DNA from: Pseudomonadota bacterium
GTDB lineage: Bacteria; Pseudomonadota; Gammaproteobacteria; Steroidobacterales; Steroidobacteraceae
Assembly: GCA_025356075.1 (NCBI GenBank)
Contig: JANXUT010000053.1
Span: 186,001 to 250,000, forward strand
Length of the DNA stretch: 64,000 nt
Direction: 5' to 3'
Shown here: piece by piece, positions 48,525 to 56,886 of the stretch
Layout: the number at the start of each line of letters is the position of its first letter
How positions within the stretch are numbered: the first letter of the stretch is position 1
The notes under the pieces: model-generated
What the model was told of the DNA's origin: nothing
Databases searched by the model: none
What the model saw: only the letters and a program-made list of their open reading frames with translations
Program-made: the position numbers and the translations under genes

Positions 48525-49118
48525 ATGAGCGAAGAGGTTGATCAGGGCCGGCGCCGACTCTTGGTCGCGGCCACCGCACTGACGGGCGCCGCAGGCGCCG
48601 TGCTCGCGGCCACGCCATTCCTCGCCAGCTGGAAGCCAAGCGCCCGCGCCAAGGCGCTCGGCGCGCCGATCGAGGTCGATATCAGCAAGCTCGAAGCCGG
48701 CGCCATGCTGAATGTCGAATGGCGCGGCAAGCCCGTCTGGGTCGTGCGCCGTACGCCCGAGATGCTGAAGCAGGTCGAGGCCGCGACGCCCTTGCTGCTC
48801 GACCCGAACTCGGACGGCTCGGTCCAGCCACGCTACGCCAAGAACGCCGATCGGTCGGCCAAGCCCGAGTACCTCGTCGTGCTCGGCGTCTGCACGCACT
48901 TAGGCTGCGCGCCGATGGCGAAATTCCAGGCGGCCGACGTCACTGTTTCCGCCGACTGGCCGGGCGGTTTCTACTGCCCGTGCCACGGCTCGAAGTTCGA
49001 CCTCGCCGGGCGCGTCTTCAAGGGCGTGCCGGCACCGTCGAACCTCACCGTGCCGCCGTACAGCTACCTGAACGACGGGCGGATCCTGGTGGGCAGCGAC
49101 GCGACGCAGGCCGCCTGA
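48525..49118 (+). CDS. petA: Ubiquinol-cytochrome c reductase, Rieske iron-sulfur subunit
   Basis: Rieske protein of the bc1 complex, 197 aa. A Tat-like RRRLLVAATALTGAAGAVLAA leader forms the membrane anchor. The 2Fe-2S ligands are in CTHLGC and CPCHGS. The upstream in-frame extension to 48444 is rejected because the ATG at 48525 has a good AGGGG site and the RRR leader follows at once. First gene of petABC; 26 bases separate it from petB. Confidence 0.97.
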   Translation: MSEEVDQGRRRLLVAATALTGAAGAVLAATPFLASWKPSARAKALGAPIEVDISKLEAGAMLNVEWRGKPVWVVRRTPEMLKQVEAATPLLLDPNSDGSVQPRYAKNADRSAKPEYLVVLGVCTHLGCAPMAKFQAADVTVSADWPGGFYCPCHGSKFDLAGRVFKGVPAPSNLTVPPYSYLNDGRILVGSDATQAA

Positions 49119-49144
49119 AGCGGCCGACGAAGGAGCGCAAGACG

Positions 49145-50407
49145 ATGGGGAATCCGAGCTACGACACGGCCACCGCCAGGGGACTCTGGGGGTGGATCAA
49201 CGCGCGCTTTCCGCTCGAGAAGATGCTGAAGGAGCATGTCACCGAGTACTACGCGCCAAAGAACATCAACGTCTGGTACCTGTTCGGCGGTCTTGCACTG
49301 TTCGTGCTGGTGCTGCAGCTGATCACCGGCATCTTCCTGACGATGAGCTACAAGCCCTCGGCCACCGAAGCCTTCGCCTCGGTCGAATACATCATGCGCG
49401 ACGTCGAGTGGGGCTGGCTGATCCGCTACCTGCACTCGACCGGCGCCTCGGCATTCTTCATCGTGGTCTACCTGCACATGTTCCGCGGGCTCATGTACGG
49501 CTCCTACCGCACGCCGCGCGAGCTCATCTGGATCTTCGGGATGCTGATTTACCTCGCGCTGATGGCCGAGGCGTTCATGGGCTACCTGCTGCCGTGGGGC
49601 AACATGTCCTACTGGGGCGCGCAGGTCATTGTGTCGCTCTTCGGCACGATTCCCGTGATCGGCGACTCGCTCGCCGAGTGGATCAAGGGCGACTACTTCA
49701 TCTCGGACATAACGCTCAACCGCTTCTTCGCGCTGCACGTGGTCGCGATTCCACTGCTGCTCGTGTTCCTCGTCGTCGCGCACATCCTTGCGCTGCACGA
49801 GGTGGGGTCGGGCAATCCTGACGGCACCGAGATCAAGAAGTACAAGGACGCGAACGGCATCCCGCTCGATGGCATGCGGTTCCATCCGTACTGCACGGTC
49901 GAGGACGTGCTCGCGGTCGGCGTGTTCCTGCTGATCTTCTGCGGCGTCGTGTTCTTCGCGCCGACCATGGGCGGAATCTTCCTCGAGCCACCCAACTTCG
50001 AGATCGCAAATCCCATGCAGACGCCGCCGCACATTGCGCCGGTCTGGTACTTCACGCCGTTCTACGCGATGTTGCGCGCCGTACCGTCCGCGTTCGGCAC
50101 GCAGATCTGGGGCGTGATCGTGATGTTTGCCGCGATCGTCGTGCTCTTCTTCCTGCCCTGGCTCGACCGCTCGCCGGTCAAGTCGATCCGCTACAAGGGC
50201 TGGATCCCCAAGGTCGCGCTCGCGCTCTTCGCGGTCTCGTTCGTGGTGCTCGGCTACTGCGGCATGAAGCCGCCGAGCGGGATCTTCCCGCTGCTGGCGC
50301 GCATCTTCACGGGCGTCTACTTCGTGTTCTTCCTCGGCATGCCGTGGTGGTCGCGATGGGGCCGGTTCAAGCCGGTGCCGGAGAGGGTGACCCACAATGC
50401 GCACTAG
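49145..50407 (+). CDS. petB: Ubiquinol-cytochrome c reductase, cytochrome b
   Basis: 420-aa integral membrane subunit with about eight or nine helices and both b haems. Haem ligands: His in LHSTGASAFFIVVYLHMFRGLM and in FFALHVVAIPLLLVFLVVAHILALHEVGSGNP. The Qo site has a PPNFEIANP segment in place, and WYFTPFYAMLRA is conserved. The start at 49145 (MGNPSYDTATARG) has AAGGAG upstream; it follows petA and overlaps petC by 11 bases. Confidence 0.97.
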   Translation: MGNPSYDTATARGLWGWINARFPLEKMLKEHVTEYYAPKNINVWYLFGGLALFVLVLQLITGIFLTMSYKPSATEAFASVEYIMRDVEWGWLIRYLHSTGASAFFIVVYLHMFRGLMYGSYRTPRELIWIFGMLIYLALMAEAFMGYLLPWGNMSYWGAQVIVSLFGTIPVIGDSLAEWIKGDYFISDITLNRFFALHVVAIPLLLVFLVVAHILALHEVGSGNPDGTEIKKYKDANGIPLDGMRFHPYCTVEDVLAVGVFLLIFCGVVFFAPTMGGIFLEPPNFEIANPMQTPPHIAPVWYFTPFYAMLRAVPSAFGTQIWGVIVMFAAIVVLFFLPWLDRSPVKSIRYKGWIPKVALALFAVSFVVLGYCGMKPPSGIFPLLARIFTGVYFVFFLGMPWWSRWGRFKPVPERVTHNAH

Positions 50408-51149
50408 CATCCGCGTGGCCGCGCTCGGCGCGACGCTCCTCCTCGCGCTGCCGACGGCATCCTTCGCCGAGGGCGATGCGAAGCTGCCGCACTCCGACAA
50501 CGACGTGCGCAACATCCCGTCGCTGCAGCGTGGCGCGCGCAACTTCATCAACTACTGTTCGGGCTGCCATTCGGCACAGTTCGTGCGCTTCAACCGCATC
50601 GGCACGGACCTCGGGATCTCCGAGGCGGAACTCAAGGCCAACCTGATGTTCACGGCCGAGCGCTCGTTCGAGACGATCAGGAGCTCGATGAGCCCGGCCG
50701 ACGCGCGCAAGTGGTTCGGCAATGCGCCGCCAGACCTGTCGCTGATGGCGCGCGCCCGCAGCCCCGACTACCTCTTTGCGTTCCTCACCGGCTTCTACGC
50801 CGACCCGAGCCGCCCGACGGGCGTCAACAACGTCGTGCTCCCGGGCACCGCGATGCCGCACGTGCTCGCGGACCTGCAGGGCGTGCAGACGCTCCTGCCG
50901 GCGCCTCCGGGCGAGGCGGAGGACGAGGACGCGGACGTGACCTCGCGCTTGAAGCCCGGCTCCTCCGGGACGCTCTCGCCGGAGAAGTACGCGGAATTCG
51001 CGCGCGACACCGTCAACTTCCTCGAGTACATCGGCGAGCCGGCGCAGGTGAAACGGCGCGACCTCGGCGTCTGGGTGACGCTGTTCCTCCTGGTATTCAC
51101 GGGGTTTGCCTTCCTGCTTAAGCGCGAGTACTTTCGCGACATCCACTAA
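50397..51149 (+). CDS. petC: Ubiquinol-cytochrome c reductase, cytochrome c1
   Basis: 250 aa. Signal peptide (1-23, ASFA), haem c site CSGCH at about 53-57, the axial methionine in the GTAMPHVL region, and a C-terminal membrane anchor (LGVWVTLFLLVFTGFAFLL). It passes electrons from the Rieske centre to cytochrome c. Directly followed by sspB; sspA, normally between, is missing. Confidence 0.97.
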   Translation: MRTSIRVAALGATLLLALPTASFAEGDAKLPHSDNDVRNIPSLQRGARNFINYCSGCHSAQFVRFNRIGTDLGISEAELKANLMFTAERSFETIRSSMSPADARKWFGNAPPDLSLMARARSPDYLFAFLTGFYADPSRPTGVNNVVLPGTAMPHVLADLQGVQTLLPAPPGEAEDEDADVTSRLKPGSSGTLSPEKYAEFARDTVNFLEYIGEPAQVKRRDLGVWVTLFLLVFTGFAFLLKREYFRDIH

Positions 51150-51173
51150 AGTCAGGGATTCATCTCGCCACTC

Positions 51174-51584
51174 ATGGCCGAAGAGCCCCAGCTAAGTTCA
51201 CGCCGCCCGTACCTCCTGCGGGCGATGCACGAGTGGATGACCGACAACGGCCAGACGCCGCACCTCGTCGTCGATGCGGCGCTCGAGGGCGTCGTCGTGC
51301 CGCGGCAGTACGTGCAGAACGGCAAGATCGTCCTGAACGCGAGCTACACGGCGACCGCCGGGCTCATGATCAAGAACGACTGGGTCAGTTTCGGGGCGCG
51401 CTTCGACGGCAGCTCCTTCGACGTGAGCTTTCCCGTGCACGCGGTGCTCGCGATCTACTCCCGCGAATCAAGCCACGGCATGATCTTCGCGGACGAGGAA
51501 GCGGAGACCGACGGCAAGACGCCCGCGACCAAGCCGCCGGCGGGCGACGAGCCGCGCAGGCCGAAGCTCACGATCATCAAATAG
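51174..51584 (+). CDS. sspB: ClpXP specificity-enhancing factor SspB
   Basis: Adaptor that brings ssrA-tagged stalled proteins to ClpXP. 136 aa. SSRRPYLLRAMHEWMTDNGQTPHLVVDA and VVVPRQYVQNGKIVLNAS are family marks of the peptide-binding domain (about 1-105), followed by an acidic flexible linker and the C-terminal LTIIK, the ClpX-binding tail (LRVVK in E. coli). No E. coli-style sspA precedes it; 24 bases after petC. Confidence 0.95.
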   Translation: MAEEPQLSSRRPYLLRAMHEWMTDNGQTPHLVVDAALEGVVVPRQYVQNGKIVLNASYTATAGLMIKNDWVSFGARFDGSSFDVSFPVHAVLAIYSRESSHGMIFADEEAETDGKTPATKPPAGDEPRRPKLTIIK

Positions 51585-51585
51585 C

Positions 51586-51605
51586 CTCGGAGCTAGGGCT
51601 CCGAG
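51586..51605. terminator. Convergent-gene hairpin at sspB and lpoA ends
   Basis: Eight-base perfect arms (51586-51593 and 51598-51605) around TAGG. It lies two bases after the sspB stop (51582-51584), and the lpoA stop codon (51593-51595) is in the arm/loop. Bidirectional terminator candidate; no T-run. Confidence 0.5.
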
Positions 51606-53482
51606 CCCGGCGGCGGCAGCGGCCTGGCCTGTCCGTCCGCACCCACGATCGCCCAGTCGAGGCCGCGCCGCACGCGCCCCGCCGCATCGACGGTGAGCCT
51701 GCCGGTCATGCCGGGCACGGGCTCTGCGCCTGGCGCGCGATTGCCGCTCAGCACGCCAACCAGCTTCCACGCATCAAAGCCCATCGCGAACAGCCGTCCG
51801 CGCCGCCGCGCGTTCGCGGGCCAGAGCTGCTGCACGGAGTTCCTGAGGTCGGCGACCGCCCGGTCCTCGTCGATCATCCACGGGATGTCGGTGAAGGCCA
51901 CGCCCTCGAGATCCTGGTTCGCGATCGGGTTCGGGTCGTAGATGTCGGAGATCGAGAAGACCGGCAGGTCGCCGGCGTAGTGGAACTTGAGCTGCGAGCG
52001 GACGAGCCGTCCCTGCACGGACTGGCCCGCGAGGAACACGAACTGCAGGTCGTCGCGGCGGCGCGGGATGAACTGGAGTGGCCCGACCGCGGTCGAGATC
52101 GCCCGATAGCGCCGCTGGCTCTCATCGAAGCCGAGGATGTCGACGAGCGGCTCGGAATAGTCGGTCGTGCCGGTCGCGAAGTTGCGCGAGGCGGCGAGCG
52201 TGCCGCCGCCGGCGAGGAGCGCAGTCTGGAAGGCAGCGAGCACGCGCGTGCCCCATTCGCCGGCGGGCACGAGCGCGACACCGACGCGTCGCCCGCTCGC
52301 GAGCAGCCGATCCGCGACCTGGCGCGCCTCGTCCTCGGGGGCGAGCGCGAACTGGTAGAAGCGCGCCGGCAGCGGGTCGCCGTCGGGGATGAAATTGAGC
52401 GCGAGCGTCGGCACCGTGCCGTCGGCCACCCGCGTGACGGCCTGCACGTTCTCCTTGCCGAGCGGGCCGACCACGAAGCCGGCGCCGTCGGCGACCGCGC
52501 GCCGGTAGGCAACCGAGGCATCCTCGGCCGCGTCGTAGATCTTGAGCCTCGGCCGTGTAGCGGCATCCTGCTGGAAATACGCCGCCAGGAAGCCGTCCCT
52601 GAGCGCCTCGCCCGCGTCGCTGAACCGCCCCGACAGCGGCAGCAGCAGCGCGACCTGCACGGGAACCTGCGCGGCTGGCGTGGCATCCGACTGCATTGCG
52701 GCGAGGAGTGCTCCGTTGGCGGGATGGGAAGGATAGCGGTTCGTCCAGTCGGCGAGCTGGCTGCGTTGAGCGGAGGGGTTGCGCCGCCCCTGCGTCGCGA
52801 CGCGGGCCGCCTCGAGCCAGCCGGCACTCATCGCATCGGTACCGCGCGGGTAGCCGAGATTCGCCCCGCGTGCCGCCGCGGCGCGCAGTAGCTCCCACAA
52901 CGTACGCCGGTTGTCGGTGACTTCGGCCGGCGTCAGGAAGCGCTCGCGGGCGATGAGCGCGCGCACGCCGTCGAAGGCGCGCCCGAGCGCGAACTGCGCC
53001 TTGGCGCGCACGAGCTGCACCTCGGCTTCCGCCCCTGGCGGCGCCTCGCCGAGCGCGTGGAGGCTCGCGAGTGCGCGGTCCGCCTGCCCCGCGGCGAGGG
53101 CGACGTCGGCGCTCGCGAGCGCCCGCGCGACGCCGGTCTGGCTCTGCGGATCGATACCCGCGACCGCCGCGAGCGCGGCCTCGACGCGCGAGGCGTCCGG
53201 CACCGAGGGGACGAGCAGCCATTCGCGCGCTGCCCTGACGAGGGCGCCCGCGCGCGGCTCGCCGTCGGCGCTCGAAGCGGCCTCTTCGTACGCGTGGGCG
53301 CTGCCGCGGTGATCGCCCGCCCGGGCGAGGTGTTCGGCGCGTTGCAGCGGCGCCGAGTCTGCCGCGGGCCTGATCGCGTCCGGGCCCGGACAGCCGGCGA
53401 GCACGACGAGGCACGCCGTGGCCGCGGCCGTCAGCAGGATCGATGACCAGGCGCGCGGCTCGCGCTGTGTCTGGCATTGCAT
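51593..53482 (-). CDS. lpoA: Penicillin-binding protein activator LpoA (LppC family)
   Basis: Outer-membrane lipoprotein that activates PBP1A peptidoglycan synthesis. 629 aa from the ATG at 53482; lipobox LVVLAGC with Cys31. N-terminal part (about 40-240) is a TPR-like helical domain; the C-terminal part (about 270-629) is a periplasmic-binding-protein fold: VQVALLLPLSGRFSDAGEALRDGFLAAYF, VVGPLGKENVQAV, LNFIPDG and DAWKLVGVL. Shares its divergent promoter region (61 bases) with rsmI, as in Pseudomonas. The usual yraN, diaA/gmhA and dolP genes are absent. Confidence 0.95.
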   Translation of the reverse strand: MQCQTQREPRAWSSILLTAAATACLVVLAGCPGPDAIRPAADSAPLQRAEHLARAGDHRGSAHAYEEAASSADGEPRAGALVRAAREWLLVPSVPDASRVEAALAAVAGIDPQSQTGVARALASADVALAAGQADRALASLHALGEAPPGAEAEVQLVRAKAQFALGRAFDGVRALIARERFLTPAEVTDNRRTLWELLRAAAARGANLGYPRGTDAMSAGWLEAARVATQGRRNPSAQRSQLADWTNRYPSHPANGALLAAMQSDATPAAQVPVQVALLLPLSGRFSDAGEALRDGFLAAYFQQDAATRPRLKIYDAAEDASVAYRRAVADGAGFVVGPLGKENVQAVTRVADGTVPTLALNFIPDGDPLPARFYQFALAPEDEARQVADRLLASGRRVGVALVPAGEWGTRVLAAFQTALLAGGGTLAASRNFATGTTDYSEPLVDILGFDESQRRYRAISTAVGPLQFIPRRRDDLQFVFLAGQSVQGRLVRSQLKFHYAGDLPVFSISDIYDPNPIANQDLEGVAFTDIPWMIDEDRAVADLRNSVQQLWPANARRRGRLFAMGFDAWKLVGVLSGNRAPGAEPVPGMTGRLTVDAAGRVRRGLDWAIVGADGQARPLPPPGSEP

Positions 53483-53543
53483 GGCCCGGGCCCTCCGTGC
53501 AGGATGCGTCCGCGCGAGGTCCGCGCGGTTCCCGCCCAGTATA

Positions 53544-54422
53544 GTGTCAGCGCCCGGCACCCTCTTCGTCGTCGCGACCCCGATCGGCAACCGCGGCGAT
53601 CTGTCGGCCCGCGCCCGCGAGGAGCTCGCCCGCGCCGACCTCATTGCGGCGGAGGATACCCGCCACAGCGGGGCGTTCCTCGCCCAGCTCGGCATCTCGC
53701 GTCCCCTCCTCTCGCTGCACGAGCACAACGAGGCCGAGCGCATTCCGGAGATCATCGCGCGCCTCTCGGGCGGCGCCAACGTCGCCCTGATCAGCGACGC
53801 GGGCACGCCCCTCGTCAGCGACCCGGGCTACCGGCTCGTAGCCGCGGTCGCGCAGGCGGGCTTCGGCGTCGTGCCGGTCCCGGGCGCCTGCGCCGCGATC
53901 ACCGCGCTCTCGGCAGCGGGCCTCCCGACCGACCGGTTCGTGTTCGAAGGATTCCTCCCGGCCCGCGGCCCGAAGCGCCGCGCGCGACTTGCCTCGCTTG
54001 CGGCGGAGAGCCGCACGCTCGTGTTCTACGAGGCGCCGCATCGGCTCGCGGAGATGCTCGAGGACCTCGCCGGCGCCTTCGGCGCGGTGCGGCGCGCGGT
54101 CGTCGCGCGCGAACTCACGAAGCTGCACGAGACGCTTTACCGCGACACGCTCGGGGAGCTCGCCAGACTGGCGGCGGGCGATGAAAACATGACGCGCGGC
54201 GAGGCGGTACTCGTCGTCGCGGGCGCCGAGGCGCTCGAAGGTGACGCGGACGCGGCGGCGGTGCTCGTGGATCGGCTGCTTCGCGCGCTGCTGCCTGCAC
54301 TGCCCTTGTCCCGCGCCGTCGACATCGTCGCCGAGGTCGCCTCGCAGCGGCGCAACGCCGTCTACGACCGCGCGCTCGCGCTCAAGGCGAGCGTTGCGGA
54401 TGACGCCGGAAAGGGCGCTTGA
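53544..54422 (+). CDS. rsmI: 16S rRNA 2'-O-ribose C1402 methyltransferase
   Basis: 292 aa from the GTG at 53544 (MSAPGTLFVVATPIGN). It methylates C1402 in the 30S decoding centre, with rsmH acting on the same base (N4), which is encoded 1.2 kb downstream. Key blocks: VATPIGNRGDLSARA, AEDTRHSG, SDAGTPLVSDPG, VPVPGACAAITALSAAGLPTDRFVFEGFLP and YEAPHRL (tetrapyrrole methylase fold). The frame is open upstream but overlaps lpoA's region without similarity. Confidence 0.96.
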   Translation: MSAPGTLFVVATPIGNRGDLSARAREELARADLIAAEDTRHSGAFLAQLGISRPLLSLHEHNEAERIPEIIARLSGGANVALISDAGTPLVSDPGYRLVAAVAQAGFGVVPVPGACAAITALSAAGLPTDRFVFEGFLPARGPKRRARLASLAAESRTLVFYEAPHRLAEMLEDLAGAFGAVRRAVVARELTKLHETLYRDTLGELARLAAGDENMTRGEAVLVVAGAEALEGDADAAAVLVDRLLRALLPALPLSRAVDIVAEVASQRRNAVYDRALALKASVADDAGKGA

Positions 54423-54453
54423 GGTTATCGTCCCACGCGCCTATCGTGCGCGC

Positions 54454-54864
<411 letters not shown>

Positions 54865-54874
54865 CTTCCGGTAT

Positions 54875-54899
54875 GGCCGCCGCGCCCGTGGCGGCGGCC
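54875..54899 (+). terminator. GC-rich hairpin after rnpB
   Basis: Nine-base perfect arms (54875-54883 and 54891-54899) around a seven-base loop, 11 bases after the rnpB P1 stem. A TTCTT run precedes it but no T-tract follows. Probable transcription end for rnpB. Confidence 0.55.
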
Positions 54900-54904
54900 C
54901 GTGA

Positions 54905-55078
54905 CGCGCGTCTCAGTTCCGAATCTCCCTCGGTTGGCGCGCTTCCTGCATCGTTCTAACATAACGCTGGAAGTCCTTTACGTAAGCTGCTGATTTTAGC
55001 TATTTTCAACCCTCCGGTCGGTTCTCAGGGACGACCGGTAAGTGATTGTCGCCGCAGGAGAAAATTGCTTCCACAGCG
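54905..55078 (+). other. Intergenic leader between rnpB and the dcw promoter; no gene
   Basis: About 170 bases with an AT-rich island (54955-55010) and one hairpin of seven-base arms (55014-55020 with 55032-55038). I see no open frame with coding signs. It may hold a further dcw promoter or a factor-binding site. Confidence 0.5.
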
Positions 55079-55107
55079 TTGACCTCCCTACCACGCCCCC
55101 CTATAGT
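55079..55107 (+). promoter_or_regulatory. Sigma-70 promoter of the dcw cluster (mraZp)
   Basis: TTGACC (55079-55084) and TATAGT (55102-55107) are spaced by exactly 17 bases. Predicted transcription start is near 55113, just ahead of the MraZ boxes. Best-looking promoter in the window. Confidence 0.8.
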
Positions 55108-55116
55108 GGCCGCAAG

Positions 55117-55141
55117 TGGGAAAAAGTGGGGAGGAATGGGG
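55117..55141 (+). promoter_or_regulatory. MraZ operator: three TGGGN boxes with 10-bp period
   Basis: TGGGA (55117-55121), TGGGG (55127-55131) and TGGGG (55137-55141) are separated by five bases each, which is the known MraZ binding pattern. They lie between the promoter and the mraZ start, so MraZ bound here would block its own operon. Confidence 0.85.
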
Positions 55142-55159
55142 CCGGGTCCCATCCAGAAC

Positions 55160-55612
55160 GTGTTTCGCGGCGCCAATCAAGTCACGCTCGATGCCAAAGG
55201 CCGGATGGTCATGCCCACCCGGTATCGGGACCGGCTGGTCGAGCGTTCGAGTGGCCGCCTGGTGGTCACCATCGACCGCGACCAGTGCCTGCTGCTCTAT
55301 CCGCTCCCCGACTGGGAAGAGATCGAGCGCAAGTTGATGCGCCTCCCGACCCTCAACACGCACGCCAGGCGCATGCAGCGCCTGATGGTCGGTCACGCGA
55401 CCGATCTTGAGCTCGACGGCCACGGCCGCGTGCTCCTTCCTGCCGAACTTCGCTCATTCGCCGGGCTCACGCGCGACGGCGTGCTGCTCGGGCAGGGCAA
55501 CCGATTTGAATTGTGGGACGAGGTGCGCTGGACGCAGCAACGCGACGAGTGGCTCAAGGACGAAGAGCTGCCCGCCCAGCTGCCAGCGGATCTCGAGTCG
55601 CTGTCGCTGTAG
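55160..55612 (+). CDS. mraZ: Transcriptional regulator / division protein MraZ
   Basis: 150 aa, self-regulating DNA-binding protein at the head of the dcw cluster. I choose GTG at 55160 because it gives MFRGANQVTLDAKGRMVMPTRY, which aligns with the E. coli start; an in-frame ATG at 55136 would leave one base between it and GGGGAGG. Two AbrB-like swapped-hairpin repeats follow: about 1-70 and from ATDLELDGHGRVLLPAELR (about 75-130). Together with the boxes upstream it forms a feedback loop. Confidence 0.93.
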   Translation: MFRGANQVTLDAKGRMVMPTRYRDRLVERSSGRLVVTIDRDQCLLLYPLPDWEEIERKLMRLPTLNTHARRMQRLMVGHATDLELDGHGRVLLPAELRSFAGLTRDGVLLGQGNRFELWDEVRWTQQRDEWLKDEELPAQLPADLESLSL

Positions 55613-55639
55613 CGATGGCAGCACGCGCGCGGCGGTGCG

Positions 55640-56614
55640 ATGCGCCGCGCAACGGATCTTGAAGCGGGTGTGCACGTGGCCAAGGCTGCCGTGCCGGCGC
55701 ATGCGCCGGTGCTACTCGAGGCAGTCGTCGCGGCGCTCTCAGTGCGGGCGGACGGAACTTACATCGATGCGACCTTCGGGCGCGGCGGGCACTCGCGGGC
55801 GTTGCTGGCGGGTCTGGGATCGGGGGGGAGACTGGTTGTCGTCGATCGAGATCCGGAGGCGATTGAATACGCCCGGCGGGAATTCGGGAACGACCCGCGC
55901 GTCGACATCCACCACGCGACCTTCGACCGGTTGCTCGAACTCCTCGGGCCTGCGCATGCCGACGGCGTGCTGCTCGACCTCGGCGTCTCCTCGCCGCAGC
56001 TCGATGATCCGGCGCGCGGCTTCAGCTTCCTGCGCGATGGCCCGCTCGACATGCGCATGGACCCGGGCGAGGGCGCGAGCGCGGCGGAGTTCATCGCGCA
56101 TGCGTCCGAACGCGAGATTGGCGACGTGATCGCAGCCTACGGCGAGGATCGCGTGGCGCGGCGGATCGCCCGGGCGATCAAGGCTGCGCAATCGGAGGTT
56201 CCGATCACGACGACCGGACGCCTCGCCGAGGTCGTTGCGGCCGCGGTGCCCGCGCGACTGCACGAGCCGGGCCGCCATCCGGCGACGCGCACGTTCCAGG
56301 CGCTGCGCATCAAGGTGAACCGCGAGCTAGAACTCCTCGAGGCCGCCCTCGGCGCCGCGCTCGAGGTGCTGAAAGTCGGCGGTCGCCTCGCGGTGATCAG
56401 CTTCCATTCGCTCGAGGACCGCCCGGTCAAGCGCTTCATGCGGCGCCTCGCGGACGGCGATCCGGTCTGGCGCGGCATGCCGAACGCGCCTCTCGAGGCG
56501 CAGCCGCGGCTCGCGCTCCTCGGCAAGGCTACCCGCGCGTCCGAGTCCGAAATCGCGGGCAATCCACGCGCCCGCAGCGCGGTGCTGCGGGTCGCCGAGA
56601 AGCTGCGCCCATGA
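55640..56614 (+). CDS. rsmH: 16S rRNA (cytosine1402-N4)-methyltransferase
   Basis: 324 aa. Methylates N4 of C1402 in 16S rRNA. SAM-binding [16 protein letters not shown], then [54 protein letters not shown] and [15 protein letters not shown]. Start ATG at 55640; 27 bases after mraZ. The stop overlaps ftsL. Confidence 0.97.
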   Translation: MRRATDLEAGVHVAKAAVPAHAPVLLEAVVAALSVRADGTYIDATFGRGGHSRALLAGLGSGGRLVVVDRDPEAIEYARREFGNDPRVDIHHATFDRLLELLGPAHADGVLLDLGVSSPQLDDPARGFSFLRDGPLDMRMDPGEGASAAEFIAHASEREIGDVIAAYGEDRVARRIARAIKAAQSEVPITTTGRLAEVVAAAVPARLHEPGRHPATRTFQALRIKVNRELELLEAALGAALEVLKVGGRLAVISFHSLEDRPVKRFMRRLADGDPVWRGMPNAPLEAQPRLALLGKATRASESEIAGNPRARSAVLRVAEKLRP

Positions 56615-56886
56615 AGTCGCGCACCCAGCTCATGTTCGTCAGCGTCCTCTGGGCGCTCGTGTTCGTCTCCTCCGCCGGCGTCGTCTATGTCAAGCACCAG
56701 GCCCGCACGCTCTTCTTCGAGCTCGAGCGGCTGTCGGTCGAGCGCGACCGGCTGAACATCGAGTGGGGCCGGCTGCAGCTCGAGCAAAGCGCCTGGAGCG
56801 CGCACGGCTTCGTCGAGCAGGTGGCGAATCGCCAGCTGAAGATGACGCTGCCGAGCGCGACCGAAGTGAAGATCGTCCAGCCATGA
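56611..56886 (+). CDS. ftsL: Cell division protein FtsL
   Basis: 91 aa bitopic protein: short cytoplasmic tail, one membrane helix ([21 protein letters not shown]) and a periplasmic coiled coil ([25 protein letters not shown]). It joins FtsB and FtsQ and activates FtsWI. ATGA overlaps with rsmH and ftsI show tight coupling. Confidence 0.93.
   Translation: MKSRTQLMFVSVLWALVFVSSAGVVYVKHQARTLFFELERLSVERDRLNIEWGRLQLEQSAWSAHGFVEQVANRQLKMTLPSATEVKIVQP

Noticed and set aside
55136-55138. ATG as the mraZ start
   Set aside because: Only one base follows the ribosome binding site, and the extra eight residues have no match; GTG 55160 gives the family N-terminus.
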